From CAVVNN01 sp963838035 (GTDB lineage: Bacteria; Actinomycetota; Thermoleophilia; Solirubrobacterales; 70-9): a DNA stretch of 64,000 bases. Below, piece by piece: positions 6,768 to 15,779 of this stretch; position 1 is the stretch's first letter; the number at the start of each line of letters is the position of its first letter. The stretch is taken from assembly GCA_963838035.1 (NCBI GenBank), contig CAWIPM010000008.1, positions 62,001 through 126,000 on the forward strand. Reading direction: 5' to 3'. The notes beneath the pieces were generated by a model. That model worked only from the letters and a program-made list of their open reading frames with translations. It had not been told where the DNA came from and did not search any database. A program made the translations under genes and the position numbers.

Positions 6768-9317
6768 CTACTCGTACTGAAGCGACTCGAGCACGTTCAG
6801 CCTCGAAGCTCGCCGCGCAGGGGGGATCGCGGCGAGGACGCCGGCGAGGCCGGCCAGGATCAGCAGCAGGACGAGCGAGCCGATCGGGTAGGAGAGGGTG
6901 AAGCCTTCGTCCTTGAGCGGCTGCGCGATCAGGGCCGCGAAGATCACCCCGAGCACCATGCCGAGGATCGCGCCGATCAGGGCGGTGATCACGGACTCGT
7001 AGCGGATCATCGTGCGCACCTGGCGGCGCGACATCCCGATCGCCCGCAGCATGCCGAGCTCACGGGTGCGTTCGTGGATCGAGAGAGCCAGCGTGTTGGC
7101 GATGCCGAACAGCGAGATCACGATCGCCAGGATGAGCAGGGCGTAGACGAGGTTGACGAGATTGTCGACCTGTTCTTCGCGGCTTTCCTTCAGTTCGCTC
7201 TGGTTCATCACTTCCGCGGTCGGGAATGCGGCTTCGGCCCCTCTAGTCAGAAGCGCCTGGACCCTGGCCTGATCGGCACCCGCTTCGGTCTCGACGAAGT
7301 CGATCGTGTCCTGGGTCTGGCCGAAATCCCGCGCCAGCGCAGCCTGGGTGATCAAGACGCTGCCGAGCGCATCGAGCTTCGAGGAGAGCGTGCCGACCAC
7401 CTCGAAGCTCGGTCGCTTGCGGGTCTGGCTCAGCAGACGGAAGCGATCGCCGACTTCGAGGCCGTGTTCTGAGGCGAAGGAGTCAGAGAGGATCGCCTGG
7501 CCGATCGTGAGGTTGCGCAGCGTCGCGGGGCCGCCCCTCTTCCATTCGAGCTTTATGGCCTTTTCCACGTCCGGCGTGGGCGCCGAAACGTGAGCGCCCG
7601 CTCCGCCGTGGACCAGCTCCGCCTGCGCCGAGCGGATCGTCGAGACGAGTTCCACCCCGGGCACCTTGCGCGCAGCTGCGGCCGCGCCGCTCGGGATCGG
7701 CGAGAAGCCGTCGCTGTTCTGGATCACCAGGCCGCCGGCGAAGTTTTCGTCGACGATCTGGGCCACCGAGCTCTTCAGCCCGGCGGCGAAGACGGTGACG
7801 AAGGCGACCACGGTCAGGCCGATCATCAGGGCAGCCGCGGTGACGGCGGTGCGGCTCGGGTTGCGCTGCGCGTTCTCGCGGGCGAGGCGGCCGGTCAGGC
7901 GGCGCAGCCGCTCCAGCGGCCAGCCGGCGATCGTCGCCAGCGGCGGCACCAGGCGCGGGCTGAAGAGCGATACCGCGAAGACGATGGCGACCGCTCCGCC
8001 GCCGATCAGACCGGCGCGGGTGCCGGCAGAGGCGCTGCCGAAGAGGCCGAACAGCACCGCCGCCAGGCCGGCGGCGCCGAGCAGGACCGCGATCAGGGCG
8101 AAGGCCAGACGGCGGCGGCGCGTCGGCGGCGGGCTGAAGGCGTGCATCGCCGCGATCGGGGGCACCCGGGTCGAGCGGATGGCGGGAACCAGCGAGGAGA
8201 GCAGCGTGACCACGATCCCGACCAACAGCGAGACGATGACCGTGCGGGACTCCAGAACCTCACCTGTGGTCGGCAGGTCGACGCCGAACGCTTCGAGCAG
8301 GACATCGAGCAGCTTGGCGACCCCGAAGCCGACGCCGACGCCGACGACCGCGCCCAGCAGGCCGATCGCCAACGCCTCCGCCACCACCGAGCTGAGGATC
8401 TGGCGCCGCGAGGCGCCGAGGGTCCGCAGCATGCCGAACTCGGAGACGCGCTGGGCGACCGTGATCGAGAAGGTGTTGAAGATCACGAACGAGCCGACCA
8501 GGATCGCGATGAAGCCGAAGACGAGCAGGAACGTCTGCAGGAAGCTGAGGTTGTCGCGGATTTCTTCGGAGTTGCGGTCGGCGCTTTCCTTTGCGGTCTC
8601 GACCCGTACCCCGGCCGGCATCTCCCCGGAGATCCGCCGCTTCAGCGCCGCGGCGGAGACCCCTCCCGCCGCGGCGACCGAGATCTGGTCGAAGCGGCCG
8701 GCCTTGTGGGTGAGGCCCTGCGCCACCGGCAGCGTCACCTGGGCGATGCTGGCGCCGCCGAAGGAGGCGCTGCCGAGGCGGGTGAAGCCGACCAGGCGGA
8801 ACGAGCGGGCGCTGCCCTGGCCGATGATCCTGATCTGTTCGCCGAGCCGCAGTCCGGAGCTTTCGGCAGCGGCCTTGTCGATCGAGGCTTCGGTCGGGCC
8901 GCGCGGTTTGTGGCCTTCCAGGTAGGTCAGCGCCTCGAGCCCGTCGGGAAGGCCCGAGGAGATGAACTTGGGGGCGAACTTGTTGCCGATCTTTTCGCCC
9001 TTCGAATCGAAGAAGCCACCGGGTGTGAAGATCGCCCCCGCCGCCAGCTTCACGCCCGGCGTCCCCTGCACTCGCGGCAACAGCGAGGCGGCGATCGTCG
9101 GGATTTCGCCGTTGTTCTGTTTGACCGGATTCCTGGCGGTGATGACGACGCTGGTCCCGCTCAGCGACTCGGTGAAGATTTCGTCGAAGGCGGCGAAGAT
9201 CGTGTCGGTGAGGATGTAGCTGCCGGCGACGAAGGCGACCCCGATCACGACCGCGAGAGTGGTCCCCATGGCACGCGCCTTGCGGCCCCAGAGGCTCTTG
9301 AGGGCGAGGCTAGTCAA
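6768..9317 (-). CDS. ABC exporter permease, FtsX/MacB-like with two FtsX modules
   Basis: An 849-residue membrane protein with an N-terminal helix, a large extracytoplasmic domain, then two FtsX-type blocks of three to four helices each (about 250-480 and 700-840), with characteristic 'S-E-F-G-M-L-R-T-L-G-A-S' and 'R-E-L-G-M-L-R-A-I-G-M-S' coupling segments. Such permeases pair with LolD/MacB-like ATPases to export lipids, peptides or drugs by a mechanotransmission mechanism. The TTG at 9317 overlaps the stop of the ATPase gene by 8 bases, so the two are translationally coupled. The substrate is not evident. Confidence 0.9.
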   Translation of the reverse strand: MTSLALKSLWGRKARAMGTTLAVVIGVAFVAGSYILTDTIFAAFDEIFTESLSGTSVVITARNPVKQNNGEIPTIAASLLPRVQGTPGVKLAAGAIFTPGGFFDSKGEKIGNKFAPKFISSGLPDGLEALTYLEGHKPRGPTEASIDKAAAESSGLRLGEQIRIIGQGSARSFRLVGFTRLGSASFGGASIAQVTLPVAQGLTHKAGRFDQISVAAAGGVSAAALKRRISGEMPAGVRVETAKESADRNSEEIRDNLSFLQTFLLVFGFIAILVGSFVIFNTFSITVAQRVSEFGMLRTLGASRRQILSSVVAEALAIGLLGAVVGVGVGFGVAKLLDVLLEAFGVDLPTTGEVLESRTVIVSLLVGIVVTLLSSLVPAIRSTRVPPIAAMHAFSPPPTRRRRLAFALIAVLLGAAGLAAVLFGLFGSASAGTRAGLIGGGAVAIVFAVSLFSPRLVPPLATIAGWPLERLRRLTGRLARENAQRNPSRTAVTAAALMIGLTVVAFVTVFAAGLKSSVAQIVDENFAGGLVIQNSDGFSPIPSGAAAAARKVPGVELVSTIRSAQAELVHGGAGAHVSAPTPDVEKAIKLEWKRGGPATLRNLTIGQAILSDSFASEHGLEVGDRFRLLSQTRKRPSFEVVGTLSSKLDALGSVLITQAALARDFGQTQDTIDFVETEAGADQARVQALLTRGAEAAFPTAEVMNQSELKESREEQVDNLVNLVYALLILAIVISLFGIANTLALSIHERTRELGMLRAIGMSRRQVRTMIRYESVITALIGAILGMVLGVIFAALIAQPLKDEGFTLSYPIGSLVLLLILAGLAGVLAAIPPARRASRLNVLESLQYE

Positions 9318-10053
9318 TCTGCTTCATCAGCTCGATCACCTCGTCGGCCGAGCCGGGAACGTCGTCATGAACGATGCGACCGTCGCGAAGAGTGATCAGG
9401 CGGTCGGCGTGTGAGGCGGCGGCGGGGTCGTGGGTGACCATGATCACCGTCTGGCCGAACTCGTCGACAGCCTGGCGGAGCAGGCGCAGCACGTCACCGC
9501 TCGCCTTCGAGTCGAGGTTGCCGGTCGGCTCGTCGGCGAAGACGACGGCCGGCTTGGAGACGAGGGCGCGGGCGAGCGCAACCCGCTGCTGCTGGCCGCC
9601 GGAGAGCTCGGAGGGCCGATGGCTGCGGCGGTCCTCGAGGCCGACCGTGCGGATCAGCTGCTCGAGCCACTCGGCGTCCGGCTTGCGACCCGCGATCGAG
9701 AGCGGCAACACCATGTTCTCCTCGGCGGTGAGGACCGGCAGCAGGTTGAAGAACTGAAAGACGAAGCCGAACTTGTCGCGGCGCAGCTTGGTCAGCTCGG
9801 CGTCGTCGAGGCCGGTGATCTCGACGCCGTCGAGGGTGACCGTGCCTGAGGTCGGCTTGTCGAGGCCGGCGAGAATGTGCATCAGGGTCGACTTGCCGGA
9901 GCCCGACGGCCCCATGATCGCGGTGAAGCGGTTGCGCTCGAACCCCGTGCTGACACCGGCGAGCGCATCGACCGCGGCGTCCCCCTCGCCGTAGCGCCGG
10001 GTCACGTCGGCGGCGATCACCACCTGGCCGTTTGCCTGACTCACGGGTAGCAC
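9310..10053 (-). CDS. ABC transporter ATP-binding protein (MacB/LolD type)
   Basis: The 247-residue ATPase partner of the downstream permease. Visible motifs: Walker A G-P-S-G-S-G-K-S-T, Q-loop Q-F-F-N-L-L-P, signature L-S-G-G-Q-Q-Q-R, Walker B V-V-F-A-D-E-P-T-G-N-L-D, and the switch His in M-V-T-H-D. The 'DEPTGNLD' form is typical of the MacB/FtsE/LolD group that works with FtsX-like permeases. Start taken at GTG 10053; a GTG at 10044 is also possible. It is divergent from the HAD phosphatase gene. Confidence 0.93.
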   Translation of the reverse strand: MLPVSQANGQVVIAADVTRRYGEGDAAVDALAGVSTGFERNRFTAIMGPSGSGKSTLMHILAGLDKPTSGTVTLDGVEITGLDDAELTKLRRDKFGFVFQFFNLLPVLTAEENMVLPLSIAGRKPDAEWLEQLIRTVGLEDRRSHRPSELSGGQQQRVALARALVSKPAVVFADEPTGNLDSKASGDVLRLLRQAVDEFGQTVIMVTHDPAAASHADRLITLRDGRIVHDDVPGSADEVIELMKQID

Positions 10054-10082
10054 CGTATCGAGCGTGCTGGCCGATCGCCCAA

Positions 10083-10088
10083 TAGCCT
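10083..10088 (+). promoter_or_regulatory. TANNNT -10 box, probable leaderless start for the HAD gene
   Basis: TAGCCT ends 10 bases before ATG 10099, with no Shine-Dalgarno in between. Confidence 0.5.
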
Positions 10089-10098
10089 GCGCCGCCAG

Positions 10099-10884
10099 AT
10101 GGCGCTGGCGGACGAATTCGACGGATTCCTGATCGACCTCGACGGGGTCGTCTGGGAGGGACGCGAGTTCCTGCCCGGCGCGGTGGAAGCGCTGCGGAAG
10201 TTATTGGCCGCGGGCAAGGAGATCGTCTTCGTCACCAACAACTCGGTGCGATCTCCAGAGGCGTACGCCGCGCGCCTACGCGATGCCGGACTCGCCGTGA
10301 ACGATGACCGCGTGATCACCGGTGGGGTGGCAACCGCCCGACTCGCGGCCCACCAGGTCGGCGCCGGGGGGACCGCCTATGTGATCGGCGCGCCCGCTTT
10401 CAAGGAGATCGTCGCCGCAGCCGGGCTGATCCTGGTGGACGGCGATGCCGCTCGGGCAGCTGACGCGGTGGTGGTATCCGCACACCGTGAGTTCGACTAT
10501 GCCGAGCTGCTGACGGCGACTCGCGCTCTCCAAGGCGGCGCGGCGCTGTTCGCGACCAGCCGCGATCCGACCCTTCCGATGCCAGGTGGGGCCTGGCCCG
10601 GCACAGGCGCAACGCTGGCGGCCGTCGAGACGGCCTCGGGGAAGCGAGCCGAAACCGGTGGCAAGCCCGAACCGCATCTGTTCGACGAGGCGCGCGCTCT
10701 GATCGGCGAGGTAACGCGGGTGGCGATGGTCGGCGACCGCATCGCCTCCGACATCGAGGGCGGCAGGCGCGCCGGGCTCGAGACGGTCCTCGTGCTCAGC
10801 GGCGCTACCACCCGCGAGGAGGTCGCGCGGGCCGATCCGGCGCCCGATCACGTCGTCGACGACCTCGCCGGCCTGTTGCCGTGA
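10099..10884 (+). CDS. HAD-superfamily sugar phosphatase, NagD-like (HAD-IIA)
   Basis: A 261-residue cytosolic phosphatase. The nucleophile motif I-D-L-D-G-V-V-W is at residues 11-18; motif II lies in V-F-V-T-N-N-S near residue 45; and motif IV G-D-R-I-A-S-D-I-E-G-G is near 213. The C2 cap between motifs II and III marks the NagD / p-nitrophenylphosphatase / 2-phosphoglycolate phosphatase group. The exact substrate is not predictable from sequence. The stop overlaps the start of the next gene (GTGA), indicating one transcript with the MFS transporter. Confidence 0.88.
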   Translation: MALADEFDGFLIDLDGVVWEGREFLPGAVEALRKLLAAGKEIVFVTNNSVRSPEAYAARLRDAGLAVNDDRVITGGVATARLAAHQVGAGGTAYVIGAPAFKEIVAAAGLILVDGDAARAADAVVVSAHREFDYAELLTATRALQGGAALFATSRDPTLPMPGGAWPGTGATLAAVETASGKRAETGGKPEPHLFDEARALIGEVTRVAMVGDRIASDIEGGRRAGLETVLVLSGATTREEVARADPAPDHVVDDLAGLLP

Positions 10885-12074
10885 GCAAAGCGCGAAGGTC
10901 CGCGGTGAGCGAGGGGGTTGCCCACCCGGGGGTCGCTTTCGCAGGGATCTTCACCGTCACCTTCTGCGGGCTGCTTGCGGTCGGCGCCGTGCTGCCGGTG
11001 CTTCCGCGCTACGTGCACGGCCCGCTCGGCGCCGGCAACGTCGCCGTCGGGGTGGTGATCGGCTCCTACGCGATCACCGGCCTGCTGCTGCGCCCCTTCG
11101 CCGGGCGCTTTGCCGATCGCCGCGGGCGCAAGCCCGCCGTCCTGGCCGGCTCGGTGCTGGTGGCGGCGGCCGGCTTCCTCTACCTGCTGCCGTTCGGGGT
11201 GGCGAGCCTGATCGCGGCGCGATTTGTGCTGGGCGCCGGAGAGGGAACCGTGTTCACGGCCGGCTCGGCCTGGATCGTCGACATCGCCCCGCCCGACCGC
11301 CGCGGCCGGGTGATCGGCCTCTACGGCCTCGCCGTCTGGGGCGGCCTCAGCGTCGGCCCCCTCGTCGGCGAGCTGCTCCTTCATGCATCCGGCTACAGCG
11401 CGGTCTGGCTCTTCGCCGGCACGATGCCATTGTTGGGCGCGCTGGTCGCCTCCCGCCTCCCCGATCCCTTCCGCCCCAGACCGCTTCACGAGAAAGAGCA
11501 CCACCCGCTGATCGCTCGCGAGGCCGTCCGCCCCGGCACCGCCCTGGCCCTGGGCTCGATCGGCTACGCGACGGTGGCCGCCTTCGTCGTCCTCCACCTC
11601 GAATCCCGCGGAGTGGGCCACGGGGCGACCGTGTTCGGCGCCTTCGCGACGATGGTCGTCCTGACCCGGCTGGTCGGCGGCGACCTCCCTGACCGCATCG
11701 GACCGGCCCGCGTGGCAACCGCTGCGGCCTGCACCGAGGCGCTTGGCCTGGCGACGATCGCGGTCGCCCACAGCCTGCCGGTCGCCCTGCTCGGCGCCCT
11801 GGCGATGGGCGCCGCCTTCTCCCTCCTCTATCCCTCGCTCTCGCTGATCGTCGTGGACCGAGTCCCCGAGACCCGCCGGGGCGCCGCGCTGGGAACCTTC
11901 ACCGCCTTCTTCGACGGAGGCGTGGGGCTGGGGGCGCCCCTCGCGGGCATCGCCGCGGCGCTGACCAGCTACGAGGGCGCCTTCCTCCTCTCATCGGCGA
12001 TCGCGCTGGCCTCGGCCACCACAATCGCGCTGGCGATCTCCCCACAGGGCCGCGCCCTCTTCGCAACCCGCTGA
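10881..12074 (+). CDS. Major facilitator superfamily transporter
   Basis: A 397-residue integral membrane protein with about 12 hydrophobic helices. The MFS loop 2-3 motif G-R-F-A-D-R-R-G-R-K is present near residue 75, and a G-A-G-E-G segment in helix 5 resembles the drug/H+ antiporter motif C region. The Glu/Asp-Arg pattern suggests a proton-driven exporter, but the substrate is unknown. The GTG start overlaps the HAD phosphatase stop by 4 bases; the two are probably co-translated, although a functional link is only inferred. Confidence 0.88.
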   Translation: MSKARRSAVSEGVAHPGVAFAGIFTVTFCGLLAVGAVLPVLPRYVHGPLGAGNVAVGVVIGSYAITGLLLRPFAGRFADRRGRKPAVLAGSVLVAAAGFLYLLPFGVASLIAARFVLGAGEGTVFTAGSAWIVDIAPPDRRGRVIGLYGLAVWGGLSVGPLVGELLLHASGYSAVWLFAGTMPLLGALVASRLPDPFRPRPLHEKEHHPLIAREAVRPGTALALGSIGYATVAAFVVLHLESRGVGHGATVFGAFATMVVLTRLVGGDLPDRIGPARVATAAACTEALGLATIAVAHSLPVALLGALAMGAAFSLLYPSLSLIVVDRVPETRRGAALGTFTAFFDGGVGLGAPLAGIAAALTSYEGAFLLSSAIALASATTIALAISPQGRALFATR

Positions 12075-12136
12075 ACCGCCCGACGGGCGCACGCGTTGTG
12101 TCCATGCGACGGGAGGCAGGACGTTGCGCCAGGCGA

Positions 12137-12919
12137 TCAGCGGGCGGCAATGAGGAGCGACTGGGCGGCGCGCCCGACGCGGCCACCCTGGTCGAAGAGC
12201 TCCGACTCCGCGGTGCCGATTCCGCTCGGTTGGGGACGGGTGACCGCATCGACGCAGACCCATTCGCCCGCCGGCATCCGCTCGAAATGGACCGTGAGGT
12301 CGACGTTGATGAAGACATACGAGCGCCAATCCAGCACGGCGCTGATTCCGTTGCCGACGTCGGCTGCGATCAGCGCTCGCTGCAGGGGCGTCGGCTCCTC
12401 GCCGGCGAGGAGCGGGTGGCGCATTCGCATCCAGACCGTCGCCGGCCCCGGCTCCAGAAACGCGCCGGCAACAGCCTTCCACTCCATCGCCGTGTGGTAG
12501 CCGACGTCCTGGCCGGTCGGGAAGAAGTCGGGGGTCTCGCCCTGCTCGGGACCGGGGGGCGGCGCCGACTCCTCCACCGCTCCATCCGGCAGCTCGAGCG
12601 CGGCCCTGCGCAACAGCCATGCCGTGGCCCGCATCAGCTCCAGGCCGTCGCTGGACAGCGACGCCTCGACCAGCTGGACCCGCTTCCCCGGCCGCAAGAC
12701 CCGTGTTTCGACCCTCACCGGCCCGATCGGAACCGGCCGGAGAATCTCGAACACAACGCGCCCCACCTGAAATGCACCGGAGCTATCCAACCCCTCGATT
12801 TCTCGCCCCAGCAACGCCGCGGGGGGCCCTGCATGCTGGGATCCCGAATCCCATGGCCCTCGCGTCAACTCCGTGGCGACGAGGTGGTCGCCGCTCCGCT
12901 CGTAGAAGGCCTCAGGCAT
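12137..12919 (-). CDS. Acyl-CoA thioesterase family protein (double hot-dog, TesB-like)
   Basis: A 260-residue protein with two hot-dog-like halves. The N-terminal half has 'G-S-Q-H-A-G-P-P-A-A-L-L' (helix region of the first hot-dog) and 'R-P-V-P-I-G-P-V' (strand), and the second half has 'D-V-G-N-G-I-S' and 'F-I-N-V-D-L-T-V-H-F-E-R', matching the TesB-like thioesterase superfamily found in actinobacterial fatty-acid gene sets. It would hydrolyse acyl-CoA thioesters; chain-length specificity is unknown. A TACGAT box 8 bases upstream of the ATG suggests a leaderless mRNA. It is divergent from msrB. Confidence 0.8.
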   Translation of the reverse strand: MPEAFYERSGDHLVATELTRGPWDSGSQHAGPPAALLGREIEGLDSSGAFQVGRVVFEILRPVPIGPVRVETRVLRPGKRVQLVEASLSSDGLELMRATAWLLRRAALELPDGAVEESAPPPGPEQGETPDFFPTGQDVGYHTAMEWKAVAGAFLEPGPATVWMRMRHPLLAGEEPTPLQRALIAADVGNGISAVLDWRSYVFINVDLTVHFERMPAGEWVCVDAVTRPQPSGIGTAESELFDQGGRVGRAAQSLLIAAR

Positions 12920-12927
12920 CGGCGGGC

Positions 12928-12968
12928 ATCGTATTGGCGTGGGGACGACCCCCGACGCCCTCTACCCT
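12928..12968. promoter_or_regulatory. Divergent leaderless promoters for the thioesterase and msrB
   Basis: On the minus strand TACGAT (plus 12928-12933) lies 8 bases before the thioesterase ATG at 12919. On the plus strand TACCCT (12963-12968) lies 6 bases before the msrB ATG at 12975. Neither gene has a Shine-Dalgarno, and only 55 bases separate the starts. Confidence 0.5.
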
Positions 12969-12974
12969 TCCCCC

Positions 12975-13385
12975 ATGGCAAAGATCGAGAAGACCGACGA
13001 GGAGTGGCGCGAGCAGCTGACCCCCGAGCAATACGAGGTGACCCGCAGGGCCGGCACCGAGCGGGCCTTCACCGGGCCCTACGTGGATGAGAAGGCCGAC
13101 GGCATGTACGCCTGCGTCTGCTGCGGCGTCGAGCTGTTCTCCTCCGACACCAAGTTCGACTCCGGCACCGGCTGGCCCAGCTTCACCGAGCCGGCCAACC
13201 TCGAGCACGTCGAGCTGCGGCCCGACAACAGCCTCTTCATGCGGCGCACCGAGGTCGTCTGCCGGCACTGCGACTCCCACCTCGGCCACGTCTTCGACGA
13301 CGGGCCCGGGCCCGGCGGCCAGCGTTACTGCATCAACGGATGCGCTCTGGAGCTCAGGCCGTCCCACCCGCACCCAGGTAGCTGA
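12975..13385 (+). CDS. msrB: Peptide-methionine (R)-S-oxide reductase
   Basis: A 136-residue cytosolic repair enzyme that reduces methionine-R-sulfoxide in proteins. Zinc-site cysteine pairs are at 47/50 and 96/99, the substrate-binding G-T-G-W-P-S-F is at about 64-70, and the catalytic Cys119 is in R-Y-C-I-N. An extra Cys123 follows where most homologues have Ser or Ala. The ATG at 12975 gives the canonical N-terminus; a GTG at 12939 would add 12 unlikely residues. The 3' end overlaps the convergent response-regulator gene by 32 bases. Confidence 0.95.
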   Translation: MAKIEKTDEEWREQLTPEQYEVTRRAGTERAFTGPYVDEKADGMYACVCCGVELFSSDTKFDSGTGWPSFTEPANLEHVELRPDNSLFMRRTEVVCRHCDSHLGHVFDDGPGPGGQRYCINGCALELRPSHPHPGS

Positions 13386-14010
13386 ACTTCACCGCGAGGG
13401 CGACCGCCTCCGTGCGGGTGTCGACCTCGAGCTTGGCGATCGCGTTGCGCACGTGGGTGTGGACCGTCGCCGGGCTGAGGCCGAGCCGCTCGGCGATCTC
13501 TTTCACCCGCAGCCCCTCGGCGAGCAGCTCGAGGATCTGGCGCTCGCGGGGGGAGAGGTCGAGCAGCTTCTCGACCTCGGAGGGCTTGCCGCCGGCGAAG
13601 TCTCCGCCGAGGAAGGTGCCGCCCCCGGTGACCGCGGTCACCGCGCGGGCGATGTCCTCGGCGGGGGCGGACTTGAGGACATAGCCGGAGGCTCCGGCGC
13701 GCAGGGCGAGCGCGAGCAGATCCGGCTGGGCATGGGCGGTGAAGACGATGACTTTGGTCCGCGGCCGAACCTTGAGGACCTCCTTGGTGGCCTCGATCCC
13801 GTCGCGTTTGGGCAACTCGACGTCGATGATGAGAACGTCGGGCTCGAGCTCCTTGACGACGTCGACGACGTCGCGGCCGTTGCCGGCCTCGCCGACGATC
13901 TCGACGACGTTGGAATTGGCCATCCGGCCCTTGATCGCCTCGCGGACGATCTCGTGATCGTCGCAGAGGACGACGCGCTTGGCTTCCCGAACGCCGGCAG
14001 CCGCGCTCAT
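13354..14010 (-). CDS. NarL/LuxR-family response regulator (orphan)
   Basis: A 218-residue two-domain regulator. The receiver domain (about 10-130) has the acidic pocket D-D-H, the phosphoacceptor Asp in L-I-I-D-V-E-L-P, Thr in V-F-T-A-H and Lys in V-L-K-S-A. The C-terminal domain (about 150-212) is a GerE/LuxR helix-turn-helix, L-S-P-R-E-R-Q-I-L-E-L-L ... V-H-T-H-V-R-N-A-I-A-K-L. No histidine kinase is adjacent, so its partner is elsewhere. Its last 32 bases overlap the end of msrB on the other strand. Confidence 0.92.
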   Translation of the reverse strand: MSAAAGVREAKRVVLCDDHEIVREAIKGRMANSNVVEIVGEAGNGRDVVDVVKELEPDVLIIDVELPKRDGIEATKEVLKVRPRTKVIVFTAHAQPDLLALALRAGASGYVLKSAPAEDIARAVTAVTGGGTFLGGDFAGGKPSEVEKLLDLSPRERQILELLAEGLRVKEIAERLGLSPATVHTHVRNAIAKLEVDTRTEAVALAVKFSYLGAGGTA

Positions 14011-14053
14011 GAGACCGCTGAGAACCAGGTTTGGGTGCTTGGCCGTTCCGCGC

Positions 14054-15325
14054 TCACTGTGGTCCGATCTTCTCAGGGGCGCCGTATGAATGCATAATAG
14101 TGGGTAGCGTGAAGCCGCCGTCCCGCTCCTGACGATTCTCGATCAGCGCGATCATCGTCCGTCCCACCGCGACGGCCGTGCCGTTCAGCGTGTGCACTGC
14201 CTGGGGTGATTCGCCGTCGGCGGGCCGATACCTACAGCCGAGGCGGCGTGCCTGGTAGTCGGTCGTGTTCGAGCACGAGGTCAGCTCGCGATAGCGGCCC
14301 TGGCTTGGGATCCACGCCTCGCAGTCGTACTTCTTCGCCGCGGGGGCGCCGAGGTCGCCGGCGGCGACGTTGACGACGCGGTAGGGGATCTCCAGCTCGG
14401 CGAGGATGCGCTCCTCGATCGCCAGCAGCCGCTCGTGCTCGGCGGCTGACTCGGAGGGCTCGACGAACGAGAACATCTCGACCTTGTCGAACTGATGGAC
14501 GCGGAAGATGCCGCGCGTGTCGCGGCCCGCGGCGCCGGCCTCGCGCCGGAAGCAGGTAGAGAAGCCGCAGTAGCGCAGCGGCAGCCGGCCCGGCTCGAGG
14601 ATCTCGCCCGCGTGCAGTCCGGCCAGCGCCACCTCGGAGGTTCCGGCCAGGAACAGCTCGTCCTTGGGCACCTCGTAGATCTGGTCGCGGTCGCCGGGCA
14701 GGAAGCCGGTGCCCACCAGCGCCTCTTCGCGGACGAGAGCGGGCGGGACGACGGGCTCGTGCCCCTCGGCGCGGACCAGCTCGATCGCGAAGCGGACCAG
14801 CGCCAGCTCCAGCAGGACCAGGTCCCCCTTGAGGAAGGCAAAGCGCGAGCCGGAGAGAGTCGCCGCGGATTCCATGTCGATCAGGTCGAGATCGGCGCCG
14901 ATCTGGAGGTGGTCGCGCGGCTCGAAATCGAACTGCGGCCGCTCGCCCACCTCGCGGATGACGACGGCATCCTCCTCGGTCATCCCGTCGGGGGCCTCGG
15001 GGTCGGGCAGGTTGGGGAGCGAGATGGCGACCCGGTCGAGGTCCGCCTCCACGGCCTCAAGCTCGGTCTTGCCGGCCTCGATCGCCTCCTTCAGCCGCTG
15101 CACCCGCTCCATCGGCTTCGCCACGTCCCCGCCGGCCTGCTTCGCCTCTCCGATCTGCTTGGAGAGCGCCTTGCGCTCGGACTGGGCGCTCTCGACCTCG
15201 GGCAGCAGCTCGCGGCGGCGGGCGTCGAGCGCCAGCAGCTCGTCGATCGCATCGGCCGCGCCACGCCGCGCCAGGGCCGCCTTGACCCGCTCGGGATCGG
15301 AGCGGATCAGCTTCAGGTCGAGCAT
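14054..15325 (-). CDS. serS: Seryl-tRNA synthetase
   Basis: A 423-residue class II aminoacyl-tRNA synthetase that charges tRNA-Ser (and tRNA-Sec). The N-terminal coiled-coil arm (about 30-100) binds the tRNA extra arm. Motif 2 appears as F-R-R-E-A-G-A-A-G-R-D-T-R-G near residues 262-275, with the following F-R-V-H-Q-F-D-K-V-E segment. Motif 3 is N-G-T-A-V-A-V-G-R near 380. The length is normal. It lies 12 bases downstream of the cytochrome c gene stop in the opposite transcription order (the cytochrome c gene is upstream on the same strand), so the two may share a transcript. Confidence 0.97.
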   Translation of the reverse strand: MLDLKLIRSDPERVKAALARRGAADAIDELLALDARRRELLPEVESAQSERKALSKQIGEAKQAGGDVAKPMERVQRLKEAIEAGKTELEAVEADLDRVAISLPNLPDPEAPDGMTEEDAVVIREVGERPQFDFEPRDHLQIGADLDLIDMESAATLSGSRFAFLKGDLVLLELALVRFAIELVRAEGHEPVVPPALVREEALVGTGFLPGDRDQIYEVPKDELFLAGTSEVALAGLHAGEILEPGRLPLRYCGFSTCFRREAGAAGRDTRGIFRVHQFDKVEMFSFVEPSESAAEHERLLAIEERILAELEIPYRVVNVAAGDLGAPAAKKYDCEAWIPSQGRYRELTSCSNTTDYQARRLGCRYRPADGESPQAVHTLNGTAVAVGRTMIALIENRQERDGGFTLPTIMHSYGAPEKIGPQ

Positions 15326-15337
15326 TGGAGGTCCCGG

Positions 15338-15736
15338 CTAGGGAGAGGCCTCACCGGGGCGCGGCGAGGTTTCGGCTTCCGTGCCCGCGTACTTGGCGAC
15401 GAAGCGGGCGACCGCTTCGGCTTCGCGCCCGACCACGATGTTCTGAGGCATGATCGCCCCCGAGAAACCGCCGTTCTGGACCGCAAAGAGAGCATCTTCA
15501 TAGGTCTCGGTTCGCCCATTCAGGTTCGGACCCTGCGTCCGCTCGCCGCGATTGCCGGTGCCCTGGGTGCCGGCAGCGGTCAGCGTATGGCAGCCGGAGC
15601 AATGCGTGGCGAAGACAACGGCCCCGGCGTAGTTGGGGTCGTTCTTGGAGACCGAGACACTCTGCTCGCCGAAGCCGCAGGCGGAGAGCCCGAGGGCCGC
15701 GGCGACAACCAAAGCTGTGATCAGGACCGGACGCAC
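15338..15736 (-). CDS. Lipoprotein c-type cytochrome (class I)
   Basis: A 132-residue exported single-heme cytochrome. Starting at GTG 15736, a hydrophobic signal ends in L-S-A-C (lipobox, Cys20), so the protein is probably lipid-anchored on the outer face of the membrane. The heme site is C-S-G-C-H, and the distal ligand is likely the Met in I-M-P-Q-N. Such small cytochromes shuttle electrons to terminal oxidases. The start is supported by TATGAT 9 bases upstream; an ATG at 15781 in frame would overlap the divergent flavin reductase start. Confidence 0.85.
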   Translation of the reverse strand: MRPVLITALVVAAALGLSACGFGEQSVSVSKNDPNYAGAVVFATHCSGCHTLTAAGTQGTGNRGERTQGPNLNGRTETYEDALFAVQNGGFSGAIMPQNIVVGREAEAVARFVAKYAGTEAETSPRPGEASP

Positions 15737-15745
15737 GCGGCGCGC

Positions 15746-15751
15746 ATCATA
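15746..15751 (-). promoter_or_regulatory. TANNNT -10 box, probable leaderless start for cytochrome c
   Basis: TATGAT on the minus strand ends 9 bases before GTG 15736; no Shine-Dalgarno is present. Confidence 0.45.
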
Positions 15752-15779
15752 TTGTCTGGCGGCGATCCCGCTCTCTGAC

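Noticed and set aside
7590..9395. A 601-codon plus-strand frame opposite the ABC permease.
   Set aside because: Composition is almost entirely Arg, Asp, Gly, Ala and Gln, with no domain; the opposite strand has a canonical FtsX permease.
15633..15779. An N-terminal extension of the flavin reductase.
   Set aside because: It would run antisense through the cytochrome c signal peptide, and the family's normal N-terminus begins at ATG 15780.
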